Translations under genes and position numbers: made by a program
Origin: Callorhinus ursinus
Taxonomy: Eukaryota; Chordata; Mammalia; Carnivora; Otariidae
Direction: 5' to 3'
Length of the DNA stretch: 64,000 nt
NCBI RefSeq assembly: GCF_003265705.1
Contig: NW_020312828.1
Coordinates: 57,144,478-57,208,477, forward strand
Shown here: piece by piece, positions 52,847-64,000 of the stretch
How the letters are laid out: the number at the start of each line of letters is the position of its first letter
Position numbering within the stretch: position 1 is the first letter of the stretch
The notes under the pieces: model-generated
What the model was told of the DNA's origin: nothing
The model's database searches: none
Seen by the model: the letters and a program-made list of their open reading frames with translations, nothing else

Positions 52847-54335
52847 CAATATTAGTTTCTTAACAGATATATGCTTTGCAAATATTTTCTCACATTGTGT
52901 GGGAGTCTTTTCACTCTTATGATAGTGTTCTTTGATGACTAACAGCTTTTAATGTAACAAAATCTAATTTTTCTTTTGTTGTTTTTGTTACTTATGTTTC
53001 TGTTGTCATATTTAAGAAATCATTATCAAATCTATTTGGCAAAATTTCCTCCATGTTTTCTTCTAGGAATTTTATAGTTTAAACCCTTAAATAGAGGTCT
53101 TTAACGCATTTTGAGTTATTTTTTGTATATAGTACAAGCAAAGATCCAATTTCATTCTTTTGTATGTGACTATCCAGTTTCTCAATCACCATTTGTTGAA
53201 GCAATAATTCCTTCCCCCTTGAATGTTCTTGATACCTTTATCAAAAAATCAATTGACCCCAGATGTGAGGATTTATTTCTGAGCTTTTTAGCTTTTATTT
53301 ATCTGGAAATATCTTGATTTCACCTTCATTCTTGAAGGATCGTTTTGAAAGATATAAAAATCTTGCTTTACATTTTGTTCTTTCATCCTTTAAATATGTC
53401 ATCCTACTGCTTTCTGGTTTCCATGTCTTTTTCTTTTTAAAAATCAGCTGTTAATATTTTTGGATTTCTTGCACATGACCAGTGACTTCTTTCCTAATGC
53501 TTTCAAGATTCTCTTTGTCTATACCTTTCGGCAATTTGACTATGATGTGTCCATGTATGAAACAGAGTTTATCTTGGAGTTTATCTTGGAATTTCTTGAG
53601 CTTCTTGGATATGTAGATTCACGTATTACTCACATTTGGGAAGTTTTTGACCATTATTTCTTCAAATATTCCTTCTGTATCTTTCCCTATGGGATTCTCA
53701 TAGTATATTTTTTGGCTCACTTATTCATATCCTGCAGGTCTCTTTTGCCCATTTCATTATTTTTTTCCTTTTATTTTTTAGACTGGATAATTTCAATTGT
53801 CCAAAAATTGTTCAAGTTTACTAATTCTGTCTTTTGCCTGATCAAATCTGGTATTGACTTCTGTAGTTAGTTTTTTATTTCAGTTATTGTATTTTAAATT
53901 CCCAAAATTTCTATTTGGATTCTTTTTACAATTTATATCTCCTTATTGATATTCTCATTTTATTCATATATCATTATTGTGGCACCCTTTAATTCTTTGT
54001 CCACGTTCTTTGAACATAATTAATATAATCATTATTAATTTTTGTTTAATAAGTTCAATGACTGAACTTCTTCAGGGATGGTTTCTGTCAAATCATTTTT
54101 TTTCCTTTGAATGGTCATACTTTCCTGCTTCTTTGTATGCTTTGTGATTATTCTGTTGTTGCTGACACTGGACATTTGAATATTATAATGCAGTAACTCT
54201 AGAAATCACATTCTCTTCCCTTCTCCAGGATTTGCTGTTCTTGATTGTTGAATGTTTAACTTGTCTCCGTACAAAGTTTTGCCTGGATTTTTTTTTTTTA
54301 ATACAAGGAGCTTAAAAAAATAATCATTTTAAGTA

Positions 54336-54665
54336 TATTTAGGCTGCTATAACAATATACCATAAACTGGTTGGCTTATAAACAATAGAAATTTTTTTTA
54401 AATTTTTTATTGTTATGTTAATCACCATATAACAATAGAAATTTATCACAGTTCTTGAGGCTGGGAAGTCTATGATCAAGATGCTGGCTGATTCAGTGTC
54501 TGGTGAAAGCAAGCTTCCTCATCCATGGAAATCTTTTTTTTTTTTTTTTCATCCTCTGGACCTGAGCATTTCCCAAAAGCCCACCTCCTAATATTATCAT
54601 ATTGGGCATTAAGATTTCACCACATGAATTTTGAGTGGACACAAATATTCAGGCCATGACAACAC
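54336..54665 (+). mobile_element. Old dispersed repeat, second copy of the family at 16768
   Basis: Starts ggctgctataacaatatacc, with cagttcttgaggctgggaag, ccacctcctaatattatcat and gacacaaatattcaggccat. It is interrupted by a 36-bp L1 tail (54395-54430) and has a T-run at 54535-54550. Confidence 0.8.
54395..54430 (-). mobile_element. 36-bp L1 3' tip insertion with target-site duplication
   Basis: The insert is a short T run plus the reverse complement of the last ~25 bases of a carnivore L1 (compare tggtgattaatgtaacataa at 1740-1759). It is flanked by AACAATAGAAATTT at 54381-54394 and 54431-54444, 14 bp perfect. Confidence 0.85.
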
Positions 54666-55474
54666 TTCTCCCAGTCTTTAGGGATTGGCTCAATGCTGGG
54701 ACACTCTTTTAATACTTAGCCAGATCATTCACAAATCTCCTTAGCCTTCACTTGATGTTACACTGGGCTTATAGATCAGCTAGTGGTGAAAGCTTAAGGT
54801 CTTCTCAGGTCTTCTGAACATGTGCCTTGTCCTGCACATGCATGTGACTTTCTAAATTCTACCATATACTGGAGGGTTTTCAAATGCCCTCATTTCCCAA
54901 AAAAACTGTTATTTCTAGTGACTCATTCATGATAGCTTGCTTCCCTATGTGTTTAGTTATATTTAATAGTAAAACCATATTTATTTGAGCTTAAGACTTG
55001 AGAATCCTGAGGCCCTAAATTGGGTATAATTTTATTCATTTTATGCTAATTGGATCCAAGACTTACTACCAAGCTGGTGCCATTTTAACATTCTCTGAGG
55101 GTTTTAACTAAATGCTATATTTCATGTTTAGCTTCTTCACCTATTGATCCAAGCAGACTAGGCCCCAGTCTTAGTCTTCTCATTCCAGAGATTTATTGCC
55201 ATCTGCTCCAAGGAAAACCAAGCTTTCTTCCCATTTCATCTTCTATTTTCATTTTAACTGATGTTCTTTTCATTATGTGTGTATATATTTATGTATGTGT
55301 GTACAGTATCTATGCATAGCCTTGTTAGATTTTCTTTGTTTTCTTGTAAACCAGAAATGCACTGAAAAATATGTTTCTTGTTTTTCAGTGGGAGGACCTC
55401 TGAGAGTACCTCATCTGTCATTTTACCAAAAGAAGAAATCCCAAGATCCACTTTACCCCAGACCATTGCACAAT

Positions 55475-56538
55475 ATATTGCATTTAAAATTAGGGAATGC
55501 TTCCTTTTTATGCCTTTAAAAGCCTAATCAGCTAGTAGAGACAAATTAGGTATCGAATAAATGACTGATAGTTTGATTGCTATTTCTATGTCAAACTCTT
55601 GACAGTCATTATTGTATAATCATGTCCCAAAGGATTTAGACACCCATTTAATGGTAGATTTTATTTTGCCTGAATTGTAACTGAGATTCATGTATATATA
55701 TATATATATGTAACATTGGGAACTCTACTTCATTTTAAATTAAGTGATGAGTTAATTACTAACTAGTCCATGTACTTTCAGATAAACACTTAACCACTGA
55801 GCTGTCACTTGAAATTTTAGACACTTGTAATTCTTGAACAGTTTCAATGACACCCAATCAGTGAGAAGCTGGAATAGTCTGATTGAATTTGTAGAATGCA
55901 TTCATTTTAATTTGATTCATGTAGACTTAGTTTAAATATTTTTACTGGAATAGGCCTTTAGAAGTAAAATCTATGCATTAAAAAATAAAAACTAATTTTG
56001 CCTCAGCTGGAGACTTTAATATAAATAAAATTTATAATAAACTTAAAAATACTACATTGAAATATTTCCAAAAGAGAAAAATAGAAAGTATAAAGATAAT
56101 TTGGGAAAACAAAACAATAACAAAAACTTTGTTTACACAAGAATGTAATAAGTAACAACAGGAGTCTGACGTGAAATTTTCTTTTATGGATTCTCCTTTA
56201 ATATGGAATTGACCAAATAGGCATTTTCTATCCCTTCATTTTTGTTTAATGTGGAAATGAAATACAAAGTTAATAAAAAATCAACAAAAACTCACCAATG
56301 CAACATGAACACTTTCCCTACATGTTTGGTTAGTAGTAGGGCTGAAACATTTACTAGGGAAACTGGAAGAATATAATGCATGTTTGTAGAGAAAGAAATG
56401 TCATATATTTGCCTCTCTTATTTGTTCCTAATTATTATTTGTGGGTGGGAAAAAAAAAACTGCATTTAGCTCATGGGACTGCCGAAAAAAAAGTTGTGAT
56501 AATAAAATATGCCCCTGAAACATAGAAGTAATCTATAA
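55475..56538. other. Intronic sequence, no gene seen
   Basis: AT-rich with a (TA)n patch at 55692-55709. No exon or recognised element. Confidence 0.5.
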
Positions 56539-56555
56539 TTGTCTTGATTTCTTTT

Positions 56556-56726
56556 TTTTTTTTAAAGATTTTATTTATTCATGAGAGACAGAGAGAGAGA
56601 GAGAAGCAGAGGGAGAAGCAGGCTCCCAAGGAGGAGGGAACCCGATGCGGGACTCAATCCCAGGACCCCGGGATCATGACCTAAGCCGAAGGCAGACGCT
56701 TAACCATCTGAGCCACCCAGGCGCCC
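56556..56726 (-). mobile_element. Young SINEC, minus strand, perfect target-site duplication
   Basis: T-run, aaagattttatttattcatg, gcgggactcaatcccaggac, gggatcatgacctaagccga and the head end tgagccacccaggcgccc with CpGs retained. Flanks TGTCTTGATTTCTTTT (56540-56555 and 56727-56742), 16 bp perfect. This is among the youngest-looking copies in the window. Confidence 0.96.
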
Positions 56727-56744
56727 TGTCTTGATTTCTTTTAA

Positions 56745-58665
56745 CCAAATAAGCCACTCTCTTGACTTCCATTTGTAGAGTAATGACTCCAAATGGCTTA
56801 CATAGTGCTGCTTATTGAGAATTATGTTAAAAACTTTTAAGCTACTCATGTAGTCAATTAAGAATAATCTCATGCATTTTAACATCGCTTTCCAGAAGTT
56901 AGAAATCTGTAAACAGCATTAGATATTAAATACTTAGTAGATCCATTTCCCATAATGCTTAAGATAGAAGTTTTCATAAGGTACTTTGAAAGAAGTGGTA
57001 TATAACCTAAGTCTCATAATTTTTATTCTCTGTATCATTCACAGAGTATTTAAAACCATGACTTCTACATTACTAAATTTCATGAAGTCATGTAAAATTC
57101 CCACTAAATTATATACTTTACCCATGAAATTTGAAATATTAACAAGTATTTATATTGTGTGAGTCACTAGGCTCAGTGTCATATATGTACTGCTTTATTT
57201 TAATCCTAAATTTTCTGTAGTGTATATTTGCACATTAGTTTGGCCATTCAGCACTTGAATATCTACCTTGTGTTTGAAGAATTAAGAATCTTGGTAAGAA
57301 GCACAGCATAGTTTCCAATAAGATCAGATATTCTGTTCTCTATCACTAATTGCATTTAGAGTATAGGCATGAGATCTAAGCTTCCCCAACTATTCTGGCA
57401 GAGGGCTGCAAAAGAAAGAGAAACATCCAGTTTGAGGAGTAATAGTGGTTGTAATACAGAATGGCACTGAAGTCCTAGAGCAGCAACATCCAATAGAAAA
57501 AATCCTCCTAAAAGTCGGAAGCAGGTTGGCTTAATACCACAATCCATATACTTAAACATCGCAGTATTTTGCATTTGCATTGTAAAGATCTGCAATATAG
57601 AAAATACTGTCTGTCTGCCAAATACCTGATTTGTAGTAACACAGTTTGTAAATATGTCCTTTGATGTGGGGCATATGTCTTATGTCTTAAATAGTGATGG
57701 CAAGAGGAGATAAGTTCTGAAATCTAAAAACTATTATTATGTCAATTCCTTGGGATAAAAGTATAGGAAGCATAGATTGGTTTCAGCTATTTTATCTTTC
57801 ATGGTAAAATCTGTATTTTCTTTGCATCAAAATAAATCTGAAAGCTGATGAAATTCCTCAGTATTTCTCCAGCTGCTGACCATTGTATAAAATATTCTGC
57901 ACTAATATAATCAGCATAACTTTCAAATGAATCTTTGATGATGTTTATATAAATTAATGATGTTTTAATATTAATACCAAGCCATACTCATTAGTGAGAC
58001 TAGGGTGATATAGCTAAGGGCCTGGGCAATGCCTAGATTTTAAGTCTCATCTTTGTCAAAGAATATTATATTATTTGGGGAAAGTCTCTGATATTTATAA
58101 AAGAATGCTCATAATTCATACTGCCTAAAGTTGAAGTAGGCATTCCATTAAACAAAGTTTGTAAAAGACACATACTGTGCTTGATACAGAGTAGACCCTC
58201 ATAGATGGCAGCTATTATTAGCCATGATAAGCTAATCATCATAAAACAGCTGTTCACATCTGTTCACCATGATCTTGAAAATGAAGTTCTTTTTTTGAAA
58301 ACCCCACTATGAGTCAAAGAGAAGAGGACCATCCCCAAACTCTATGCTGCTAAGAATTTATCTTTCCTGGAAGCAGCTTTTCTCCATTATGTTTGTTTCA
58401 GAATGATAATTCACTCAGATATTAACAAGTATTTTTGCTACCAGGTGAGGAAATCCAGAAAGCATAATATATGCATATGTATAAGATACACAAAGTTTAA
58501 TTAAGTTTAAGGTATGCAATGCCAAGTTACATAATCAATTTGATATCTAATTAAAGCACTTCTTTTTTCATATACTTTCCAGACCTTGGCGATCGCAGTC
58601 CAATGGGGAGACAAGACAAAACAAGATAAAAACTATACCCCATCTTATGTGCTTTGGGATATGGA
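56745..58665. other. Intronic sequence, no gene seen
   Basis: AT-rich. 57370-57590 is slightly GC-richer without a recognised match. Confidence 0.5.
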
Positions 58666-58667
58666 CA

Positions 58668-59075
58668 CATAGTGTCACATGGAAGCAGAAAGGAGAGCCA
58701 TCCAATCCAACTGGAGCGTAAAGTGGAAAGATATCCTCAAAGAGGGAATCCCATGGCAGTACAAAGTAAAGTAAAGATGAGAATTGGGTAACAACTTTCT
58801 AGGGGAGAGCATGAAAATGTCACAGTGGAAAAAAATATTCTTTTTTGTTTCTGTAATATAAACTGTGAAACATGAAATGTGGAGAAGGAAAGCTAAAGAT
58901 GGAGGTAGAGACCTCATCATGTTATGGACTTTGAACTTTATCTTCTAAATGAGGAACAGCAAATAATGGGTTTTGAATATAGTGTTGACAGAGTTGTAAT
59001 TGTTTTTCATATGCTGCATTTGGCAGTGGGAACAATCTGAATTTGAAGAAGAGCGGGGCAGAGTTAGAAAGATCA
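58668..59075 (+). mobile_element. Degraded old dispersed repeat
   Basis: gagacctcatcatgttatgg, actttgaactttatcttcta, and gcagtgggaacaatctgaat resemble the family noted at 26341. Low similarity; family not assigned. Confidence 0.45.
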
Positions 59076-59209
59076 AGACCTAAACTTTTGTGTGAAAGTA
59101 GGTGTTGAGAAGAGTAAACTCAATCTGGATTTCTTTACCTCAAATAAAAATGATTATGGTAATTTTTCCCCTTTCCTCTTTTTATACATATATAAAGACA
59201 TTATTCAAT

Positions 59210-59335
59210 GGGGTGCCTGGCTTAGTCAGAAGAGCATACAATTCTTGATCTTGGGATCATGAGTTTGAGCCCCATGTTGGGTGTAGAGATTACTTAAATG
59301 AATGAATGAATGATTGAATGAATGAATGAAAAAAG
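59210..59335 (+). mobile_element. Short-form SINEC with (GAAT)n tail
   Basis: ggggtgcctggcttagtcag, attcttgatcttgggatcat, gagtttgagccccatgttgg and gtgtagagattacttaaatg form the short CAN-SINE variant without the long TC-rich region. The tail is a GAAT repeat at 59299-59331. Confidence 0.88.
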
Positions 59336-59370
59336 CGCTATTCAAAAGCCAATTCAAAAATCTATGCTTT

Positions 59371-59571
59371 GGGGAGCCTGGGTGGCTCAGTTGGTTGAGC
59401 ATGGGACTCTTGGTTTCTGCTGGGATCATGATCTCAAAGTCAGTGATGGGATCAAGCCCCTCCCGGAGCCCTGCATGGGGCTCTGGGTTGAGTGGGAGTC
59501 TGCTTGAGATTCTCCCTCAGCCCATCCCCCAGCACATTATCTCTCAAATAAATAAATCTTTATTAAAAAAA
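59371..59571 (+). mobile_element. SINEC, plus strand
   Basis: ggggagcctgggtggctcag, the gactcttggtttctgctggg block of the older subfamily, and a tail caaataaataaatctttatt plus A-run. It lies only 36 bp after the previous SINE. A short shared tatgctt at both ends may be the remains of a target-site duplication. Confidence 0.93.
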
Positions 59572-59574
59572 GCT

Positions 59575-60720
59575 ATGCTTCACAGGACTATTTAATCAAA
59601 TTTTATTGGGTATAAAGTCTAATTTAGACAAAGAATATGTAGTGTATTTGTTTAAAAAACAAGTATTTTAGAATAATCCTAAATCTGACTGTTTCTGTGA
59701 TATGTATTATGTAAGTATTACATGTGCATATGGAAAATTAATGTTAAATAACTAGTAATCATTTGAATTTGCTTCTCTTTGTAAAAAGGAAATATACAAA
59801 GGTAAATACACACGAAATTTGTGAAACAGGTAAATATTTTAAGATATAAAAGTCTTAAATATGACACATGCAAATCCAACATTTATTCATTTCAAACTAA
59901 TTTCATGTTAGAGGAAAGCATTAAACACTCATATTCCAGAAAGATTATGTACTGTAGTATTATACTTGGATTTTTTATTACAGAAGATATATTCTAAAAC
60001 TTGACTAGACCATTCAAAAAGAGAAGTGCCAGCCTAAGGAATTCTTTAGTTTCACCCACTTAGCTGCCAGCATCAGTTAATAGTTTCAAATCTTACAAGG
60101 GTTCATATTTTAGAGATGGGGGAAGGGGGGTCTGGAGACACAGGAAGATATTGATGGAATGATAAAAGCCTTCAGCTTTGTTTTATTTTTTATGCCTACT
60201 CTGTATCTGTACACTGTTCTTCCCCTTTAGGGGTTTGCTGGTACTAACAATGATAGATTAAATATGGCACTACAAAGGTTTCACTGAAGGGAAGAAGCTA
60301 CATAAAAATGAAAAAATGCATCAAATATTAAATCTATAATACAATACAAAACTGTTAGTTCTTTTCTGTCATTTATTTATGCTTAGCTACTGAAGGATAT
60401 AAATTTCATAATGCATGTAAATTATCAACTTCAACTTAAGAATTTTGAAGAGAATACTTACAGATAATGTTTTTGGTTTTAGGAGGGTATTCATCACAAA
60501 TTTGTATATGTTAGGTTGTACATACCAAAATTTTTTTGAAAACAAATATAAATGAGGCTCATTAAAGTGAATTTTATAAGAAGGGATATTTTACTGGGTT
60601 TGTCCCTCATTAATAATGAGGTCAGCTTGATCCAGAGTACTTATCTCTCTATTTTTCTATCTATATCATTTTTACAGATGATATTTGACTTAAAGCTCTA
60701 TTTAAGAATTACATCAAGTC
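59575..60720. other. Intronic sequence, no gene seen
   Basis: AT-rich; no recognised element. Confidence 0.5.
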
Positions 60721-60722
60721 TG

Positions 60723-60919
60723 TGGTGCCTGGGTGGCTCAGTCAGTTAAGCGTCTGCCTTCGGCTCAGGTCATGATCCCAGGGTCCTGGACTCAAGCCTT
60801 GAATCAGACTCCCTGCTCAGTGAGGAGTCTGCTTCTCCCTCTCCCTCTGCAACCCACCCCCCCACTTGTGCTCTCTCACTCTCGCTCAAATAAATAATAA
60901 ATAAAATCTTTAAAAAACA
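60723..60919 (+). mobile_element. SINEC, plus strand
   Basis: gtggtgcctgggtggctcag, gcgtctgccttcggctcagg, catgatcccagggtcctgga, TC-rich region and tail aataaataataaataaaatc plus A-run. The target-site duplication is not clear. Confidence 0.95.
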
Positions 60920-60924
60920 TATTA

Positions 60925-61495
60925 GGTCAAAATGACTAAATACACAAATATGGTAGTGAAAAATCAGATACTATACACATATATAATGAACCATAGAGTG
61001 GGTTCTAATTCTTGTCCTCAGTTTATTCTTACCATTTTTCTTATGACACCAAAGAAGAAGCATGCTAGGTATTAGCTTCTCAATTCATAGTGTTTGTTGC
61101 CAACTTTTTGTTTATTTAATTTCTTCTAGTCATTGATTAATGGATTTTTTATCAGTTAATATCTATGGAAAACCTTGTTTACCTCCCAAATTATCTTCCC
61201 AAGTAAGCAATTTAGGTAGAAGTCCAAGAAGTTAGGGTACAATAGGAATTATTTGCTACTGAAACTGTTGCTTGCCACAGCTATCCAGGAAGAATGATTC
61301 CTGGTCCATGAATGAATACTCTTTGTGGCAAGGGGTTGGGATAAAAATGAAGAGAGGTAGATATACTATTGCTTCCTTTTTTGAGAATTGCACTTCAATT
61401 AATAAGCCTCTAACTTAATTTTTGGATGTTACATTGAAACATAAATCAGATAATGTAAGTCTTCTACCTAAGCACTCTAAATTTATTTAATTCAT
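60925..61495. other. Intronic sequence, no gene seen
   Basis: AT-rich; no recognised element. Confidence 0.5.
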
Positions 61496-61775
61496 TCTAT
61501 AAATATCAATTTAGAACCCACACTTTACCATACCCTCTTCGAATGCTAGGGATATAGACAAACTTTCCTCCCTTCATTGGGGAAATACACAAAAGATAGA
61601 AAACTATTATATCATATAACGCCATATAAGGTCTTGAAATATTCATAAGTGTTATGAAGTGCTATAAAGAAAAAGCATGGAGACAGAGAGTGATGGAGAT
61701 GGTCAGTGATGGAGGAAGAAAGAAGGTGACATTTGAGAGAAACCTGAATGAGGTAAGAGGGCAGCTGGTTAGGTC
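61496..61775 (+). mobile_element. Degraded old dispersed repeat
   Basis: attcattctataaatatcaa, gaatgctagggatatagaca, gttatgaagtgctataaaga and gaaggtgacatttgagagaa follow, in order, a common old mammalian repeat. Family not assigned. Confidence 0.55.
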
Positions 61776-61784
61776 ATACTTTTC

Positions 61785-62175
61785 ACTACACTTTTGGATA
61801 CATTCCAGAATGCCCTGCATGATCTGGGTCTTATTCAGCTTTACAGCCTCTATTTTTTCAATTATCCTCTTACCCACTATGCCACAGGACCCTTGTCATC
61901 TTTTGAGTTCTAGGAGACAGCAGCGTCTTCATGGACCTTTGCAAGCAATTTTAATTCTCCCTCACTCTCCTCTTTACATTGCTAAGTCTCTTGTCTTCAA
62001 TACTGGCTTAAATTTCCCCTGCTCTGAAGTGTCTTCACTGACAAGTCTAAGCAGGCTCCTTTTTATTCCATCCAGAGTGTTTCTTTCAAGTTGTGACTGT
62101 GAATTTCTGCATTTACTCTTCTATTTTCTATTTAAATCCCTAGCTGGAAACTTCCTAAAGGCAAGAAATTAGTCT
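61785..62175 (+). mobile_element. L2 LINE fragment
   Basis: The order atgccctgcatgatctgggt, a degraded exon-like middle, gaagtgtcttcactgacaag and aaacttcctaaaggcaagaa matches the 3' half of mammalian L2. A 172-codon open frame here is L2-derived text without gene structure. Confidence 0.7.
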
Positions 62176-63075
62176 TTTTTTAATTGACTCTATTGTAGAC
62201 CAACTTTCTAATTAGTGAAAATGTAGGATTCCCTGGGACAAGTTTAGAATTTATAATATTGTTGTTCATCTGGCCATTCCAAGATATATGGCATTTTATA
62301 TGGTTGCTCTTGTATGATAGAGATCATCACAGACTGAGAGTTTATAAAGAGGATATGGAAGAGGTCATAAGAGAAAAAAAAAAAAGACAGCTACCACATT
62401 CTGTATCTGCAGATTTTGCTACCTGCCTGCTATTTTTCCCCTGGTATCACACAATGTGATTGGTTATGCTGTGAGGTTAGGTCAGGAGGAACAAGATATG
62501 TAATACAGAGCAAAGAGATTACCCAGAATTGTGCATTTCGATGATATGTGCATCATATGTGACTCTGGTTGTATAAGAATAATCAGATCCTCCAAGTGAT
62601 TCTCCTCCACATTGGTTAAAGATTTCCAGAAGCTAAACAACTTATAGTGCTAGGAAGAGCAAGTACTTGATACTTAGGAACAATACTGCACTCTTCTCTC
62701 CTCACTAGCTAGCTGCAGCTCTTGTTGAGGCACTGGGCAGCTGGGGCAGGAAATGATGTCCCAGAACGGTAATTGTGATTCTCATAATTCCAAGGTTGTC
62801 ATTAAGATAACCTTCTACTCTGCGGCAAAATATCTCCGGGGCAGAAAGCAAAAGCTCACAGCTCTCTCCAGTTCCTTTTTTCAGTCTCTTTTGGCAGAAG
62901 CCTATTCTGAATTCTTAGAAACATCTGCTGATGGCTTCTGATGACTAATATCAGCAGGGAGTCTCCACAAGGATATTCCAAGTTCTGAAATGTGTGAGAG
63001 CATGTGTTAGCTGCACAGCAGGAACCTAAGCTCAAACACTGGTGGTGGAGGCATGATGCATCAGCACACTTGGAA
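62176..63075. other. Intronic sequence, no gene seen
   Basis: Mixed composition, no recognised element or exon; 62700-62900 is somewhat GC-richer. Confidence 0.5.
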
Positions 63076-63079
63076 TACA

Positions 63080-63106
63080 GTGGTGTGGTGTGGTGTGGTG
63101 TGGTGA
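63080..63106 (+). repeat. (GGTGT)n short tandem repeat
   Basis: About five units of the pentamer GGTGT. Confidence 0.9.
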
Positions 63107-63144
63107 TGGTGGTAATACTAATTGTACTGGTAGCAGTAGTAATA

Positions 63145-63285
63145 TTATCATCAACATTTTATAAACATATTCTTTATTCCAGACTCTGTTCTAGGTGTAC
63201 TACATGCATTACCTCATAGAATCATTCCAAGAGCCCAATGAGAAAGGCAGTATTTTACTACTGAGAAAACATAAACCCAGATAAA
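63145..63285 (+). mobile_element. Ancient SINE-like repeat, second copy of the family at 10556
   Basis: agactctgttctaggtgtac, catgcattacctcatagaat and tactactgagaaaacataaa follow the same order as the copy at 10556-10742. Confidence 0.55.
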
Positions 63286-63289
63286 TTTT

Positions 63290-64000
63290 TGGTGCTGATC
63301 TGTGATTCATTATATCATTATACAGAATGTATATTTGTATATACATAGGCAACTTTTATATTTGTATATTAGAATAGAAGGAAATATTAGCACTAAGGAT
63401 GGAAAATATAGAAGGGAAGTAAAATAAACATTTATGTTTTATTCTAAACTGTGCAATAAGTGATGCTTGATCTTCAGAAGAAAGTAAAATACTGAAAGTC
63501 AATAATTGTTAGTGGAAATATTCACTTCTTATGTAAAAAAAAAAAAGCTGTGTGTTGCTTCTGTCTTCAAGATTTAAAAGGAAGCTACACCTAACCTTAG
63601 TAAAACTGCAGTATAGAATATTGGTCATGTAACTATGGAATTAACTGAAATGCATGTGACAAAGAAATTAGTTATTTAAATGTTATTTTAAGAATAAGAG
63701 AAATATAATGCTTCCTAGAATAAATAGATAGCTTATCCAAAGAAGGGAGATTTTAAGCCCTGGTTCTTTACACTTCTTCACGCACAAAAATATACACCAG
63801 AAAAATAATGGTTTTTACAAGAAAGACAGATTTTAAAGAGTTACAACTTTTACAACTAAAAAGAGATATGATCTTAAAAACTATACTATATTAAGACTTG
63901 TTTGAAAAGTCATAAAAGAATCATTCATAAGCTATGAATAAACAGCTTATTTTTAAATAAGTATTTATTAAGCTTATTTTTAAATAAGTATTTTAACTTT
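63290..64000. other. Intronic sequence to window end
   Basis: AT-rich, A-run at 63534-63545; the last 60 bases contain a short repetition of cttatttttaaataagtatt. Confidence 0.5.

Larger units (their letters stand above)
51780..55470 (-). mobile_element. Long L1-lineage LINE, minus strand, with nested insertions
   Basis: The first 1.5 kb is the reverse complement of an L1M 3' half (ggttgtacaaccattaccac, taatattccattgtatgtat, caatacatgagggttccagt, tttcttctaggaattttata). From about 53300 the text becomes the glycine-poor, T-rich part typical of an ancient L1 relative, possibly HAL1 (tgaccattatttcttcaaat, cagttattgtattttaaatt), continuing beyond 54665 (gcacatgcatgtgactttct). Insertions: an L1 tail at 52738-52846, an old repeat at 54336-54665 with a 36-bp L1 tail inside, and a 47-bp tandem duplication at 52443-52536. 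The open frame at 53460-53870 belongs to this LINE text read on the wrong strand. Confidence 0.82.

Noticed and set aside
53460..53870. 136-codon + strand open frame with aromatic-rich sequence
   Set aside because: It is reverse-strand text of an ancient L1-lineage LINE; the hydrophobic look comes from T-rich codons.
61654..62172. 172-codon open frame on the + strand
   Set aside because: It overlaps an old repeat and an L2 fragment, has no splice sites or recognisable domain, and its length is plausible by chance.
47621..64000. Search for the preceding CSMD3 exon (N-terminal CUB half)
   Set aside because: No reverse-complement match to the expected cysteine-containing CUB start was found; it is probably right of the window.

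Overview
The window is mammalian nuclear DNA from a carnivoran. The main evidence is about twenty copies of the tRNA-derived CAN-SINE (SINEC) family, recognisable by its head (gggcgcctgggtggctcag) and its (TC)n/AATAAA-type tail, plus carnivore-type L1 3' ends. None of the SINEs looks like the dog-specific SINEC_Cf or the cat SINEC_Fc type. That suggests an arctoid (bear, seal or mustelid-like animal), but I cannot name the species. The sequence is AT-rich, intronic in character, and contains no prokaryotic features.

Only two protein-coding pieces of a functional gene are supported, both on the minus strand: a 104-bp exon at 47517-47620 and a 113-bp exon at 28571-28683. Their phases fit (the first ends in phase 2, the second supplies the third base) and both have consensus splice sites. 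Read together they give the second half of a CUB domain that matches the third CUB domain of the CSMD family, closest in my recollection to CSMD3 (CUB and Sushi multiple domains 3, a very large neuronal transmembrane protein). The window is therefore about 64 kb of the antisense strand of CSMD3: one complete intron of 18,833 bp and parts of the two flanking introns. I found no third exon.

Layout on the + strand. 0-5.5 kb: detached L1 5' UTR, SINE, young L1 3' end, older L1 with a nested SINE and a CA repeat. 5.5-15 kb: mostly unique intron with L2 pieces, a minus-strand L1, microsatellites and one SINE. 15-19 kb: a SINE carrying a foreign 3' tail, then two L1 3' portions lying head to head. 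19-28.5 kb: mostly unique intron with a SINE, MIR and other old repeats. 28.6 kb: CSMD3 exon, followed at 29.66 kb by a CTCF-like motif in a CpG-dense patch. 30.6-38.3 kb: a decayed class I (gammaretrovirus-like) endogenous retrovirus on the + strand, antisense to CSMD3, with gag, protease, RT, RNase H and integrase remnants, a diverged LTR pair and a third LTR-like block. 38.5-47.5 kb: SINEs, an L1 with a nested SINE, a MaLR LTR (MLT1 type), microsatellites. 47.5 kb: CSMD3 exon. 49-55.5 kb: a dense SINE/L1 cluster and a long minus-strand L1-lineage LINE with nested insertions. 55.5-64 kb: unique intron with four SINEs, L2 and simple repeats.

I see no new biological system here. The most informative oddities are structural: a SINE whose target-site duplications enclose a passenger segment, three very short L1 insertions with clear target-site duplications, the LTR arrangement of the provirus, and the CTCF-like site close to a CSMD3 exon. 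Repeat family names come from memory of consensus sequences, not from a database search.
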